A DNA stretch of 64,000 nt from contig CAJYLV010000022.1 of assembly GCA_913776255.1 (NCBI GenBank), positions 1 through 64,000 of the forward strand, in the 5' to 3' direction. The notes beneath the pieces were generated by a model. The model searched no databases. It was not told where the DNA came from and was given only the letters and a program-made list of their open reading frames with translations. The stretch is from an uncultured Sphingomonas sp. Its GTDB lineage: Bacteria > Pseudomonadota > Alphaproteobacteria > Sphingomonadales > Sphingomonadaceae. The number at the start of each line of letters is the position of its first letter. The stretch's first letter is position 1. The position numbers and the translations under genes are program-made. Of this stretch, positions 62,152 to 64,000 are shown one piece after another.

Positions 62152-63251
62152 CAGCGCTGCCCTCCCTGCGCGGGGGCGGCGGGGGCGGTCGACGTGCCCT
62201 GCGCGGGTTCGACCAGCTTCCTGGCGCGATCGAGCGGCAAATATGGCGTCACGCCCGGCGTCTCGACGATCGTCTTGTCGGTCTTGGCCAGCACGGCCTC
62301 CATCGTCTCGTAATACATGCGGCGACGCGTCACTTCGGGGGCGAGGCGATATTGCGCATAGACCTGGTCGAAGGCCGCGGCCTCGCCCTGCGCGCGCGCG
62401 ATCACCTGCTGCGAATAGCTGCGCGCGTTGTTGAGGTTGCCGACCGCTTCCTGCTGCGCGGCGGTGACGGCGTTGAAGTCGTCGACCAGCGCCGCCGGCG
62501 GCGACGCCTGCTTGATCGACACGCCCTGCACGCGCACCCCGGCCTGATAGCTGTCGAGGATCTGCTGCATCGTCTGCGTCACGCGCGCCTCGATCAGCCC
62601 GCGCCCGGCGCCGATCGCGTCGTTCATCCGCGTGGTGGCCAGCACCGCGCGCATCGCGCTCTCCGCGGTCGCGCGGACGGTTTCCTGCGGGTCCTTGATC
62701 TCGAACACGTAATTGCGCGGATCGGACACGCGCCAGCGCACCGTATAGGCGAGGTCGATGATGTTCTGGTCGCCGGTCAGCACCGTCTCCCCGCCGTCCT
62801 GCGGGAATTCGTCGGTGCGCACCTGCTCGACGTCGACCTTGGTCACGTTGACGATCGGCGCGGGCAGGGTGACGCGGATGCCGGGCTCCAGCATCCCCGA
62901 ATATTTGCCGAAATAGGTGACGACCCCGCGCTGCTGCGGGCCGATCTGGTGGAAGGACGTGAGCAGCAGCCACACCGCGACGAGCAGCCCGACGCCGATC
63001 AGCCACAAGGTCCGCGCCGACGCGCCGAGCGGCAGCTGCGGGCGACCGCCACCGCCACCGCCGCCACCGACCCGCGTCTTCTTGAGGAATTCGTCGAGCG
63101 CGGTCGGCTTGGCCGAACCGCGCCGGCCACCCGGCGGCACCGACCACGGGTTTCGCGGGCCGGCATTGTCGTCGCCGCCGCCTCCCCACGGTCCATTATT
63201 GTCGGCAGCAAGGATGATCGGGCGCCGGAGCCAGCGTCGCAGGATGGTCAT
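62151..63251 (-). CDS. hflK: FtsH protease activity modulator HflK
   Basis: GPQQRGVVTYFGKYSGMLEPGIRVTLPAPI, LTGDQNIIDLAYTVRWRVSDP; Gly-rich N-terminus. Confidence 0.95.
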   Translation of the reverse strand: MTILRRWLRRPIILAADNNGPWGGGGDDNAGPRNPWSVPPGGRRGSAKPTALDEFLKKTRVGGGGGGGGRPQLPLGASARTLWLIGVGLLVAVWLLLTSFHQIGPQQRGVVTYFGKYSGMLEPGIRVTLPAPIVNVTKVDVEQVRTDEFPQDGGETVLTGDQNIIDLAYTVRWRVSDPRNYVFEIKDPQETVRATAESAMRAVLATTRMNDAIGAGRGLIEARVTQTMQQILDSYQAGVRVQGVSIKQASPPAALVDDFNAVTAAQQEAVGNLNNARSYSQQVIARAQGEAAAFDQVYAQYRLAPEVTRRRMYYETMEAVLAKTDKTIVETPGVTPYLPLDRARKLVEPAQGTSTAPAAPAQGGQR

Positions 63252-63323
63252 GTTGGCCTTTATAGGTGCGCGATCCACGAAAAACAGTGGCAAGCGGCGT
63301 GCACGCGCCTACGGATCGCCCGC

Positions 63324-64000
63324 ATGGACGAGAAAGATGTGGCAGCAGCCGTCGCTGCGGTGGCCGGAACCCGCGCGACCGTACGACTCGAGGGGCAGCG
63401 GATCGGCGTGGTGATCGACGCCGCCGGGCTCGATGCGTCCGCGCGCGACGCATTGGAGGCGAGCGTCCGGATGGCGGCGGCGCGCCCCGGCTATGAGGTG
63501 CGCACCGTCGTCACCGCTGAGCGCGTCGCGCGCCGGATCGTCGCGGTGGCGAGCGGCAAGGGCGGGGTCGGCAAGTCGACGCTGTCCGCCAATCTCGCGA
63601 TCGCGCTGGCGAAGGCGGGGCGACGCACCGGGCTGGTCGATGCCGACATCTACGGCCCGTCGCAGCCGCGGCTGATGGCGATCGAGGGCACGCGGCCGGA
63701 GGCGCGCGACAAGGTGTTGCTGCCGGTCGCGACTCCGTACGGTGTGCCGTTGCTGTCGATGGGGCAATTGGTCGAGCCCGGCCGCGCGATCGCGTGGCGC
63801 GGGCCGATGACCGCGGGCGCGCTGGGACAGCTGATCGACGCCGACTGGGGCGCGACCGACACGTTGGTGGTCGACCTGCCGCCCGGCACCGGCGACGTGC
63901 AGCTGACGATGGTGCAGAAGCACCGTCCGGCGGGGGCGGTGATCGTCTCGACCCCGCAGGATCTCGCGCTGATCGACGCGCGCCGCGCGATCGATCTCTT
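63324..64000 (+). CDS. apbC: Mrp/ApbC-type iron-sulfur carrier ATPase, truncated at window end
   Basis: VASGKGGVGKSTLSANLAIALAKAGRRTGLVDADIYGPSQPRLM; DLPPGTGDVQLTM; reading frame open to the window end. Confidence 0.93.
   Translation, partial: MDEKDVAAAVAAVAGTRATVRLEGQRIGVVIDAAGLDASARDALEASVRMAAARPGYEVRTVVTAERVARRIVAVASGKGGVGKSTLSANLAIALAKAGRRTGLVDADIYGPSQPRLMAIEGTRPEARDKVLLPVATPYGVPLLSMGQLVEPGRAIAWRGPMTAGALGQLIDADWGATDTLVVDLPPGTGDVQLTMVQKHRPAGAVIVSTPQDLALIDARRAIDL

Overview
High-GC chromosomal segment, most likely from a Sphingomonas-type alphaproteobacterium (inferred from gene content, a PEP-CTERM tail of the VPEPGTW...RRRR type, and TonB receptor style). It is mostly a conventional, densely coding chromosome. 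I annotate about 60 features by reading the ORF translations. The main blocks are: (1) 1-7.9 kb, a glucuronate/glucuronoxylan locus: IlvD/Edd-type dehydratase fragment, GDSL hydrolase, MFS transporter, mannonate dehydratase, GH67 alpha-glucuronidase and a LacI regulator; (2) a second hemicellulose locus at 43.6-48.6 kb: GH43, alpha/beta-hydrolase esterase and a TonB-dependent receptor; (3) a GlgX-TreZ-MalQ-TreY alpha-glucan/trehalose operon at 24.9-33 kb; (4) housekeeping genes (folD, argB, dnaB, acs, purU, glcB, queH, hflKC, degP, mrp) and two tRNAs. I found no CRISPR array, phage, transposase or clear defence system. The signals worth a second look are: a recurring LacI-type operator (TGATAnCGnTAnCA-like) at four promoters that may join the two hemicellulose loci into one regulon; an unannotated 27-aa ORF followed by a terminator-like hairpin between one of these operators and the GDSL hydrolase; a 266-bp MITE with 25-bp perfect terminal repeats, TA flanks and two further perfect inner inverted repeats; at least five other families of short inverted-repeat elements; a GT-C/STT3-like membrane protein; and a tRNA-Lys with a tandem mismatch in its anticodon stem. 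Nothing in the window is clearly a new large multi-gene system. All coordinates and motifs were read by eye and no searches were run.
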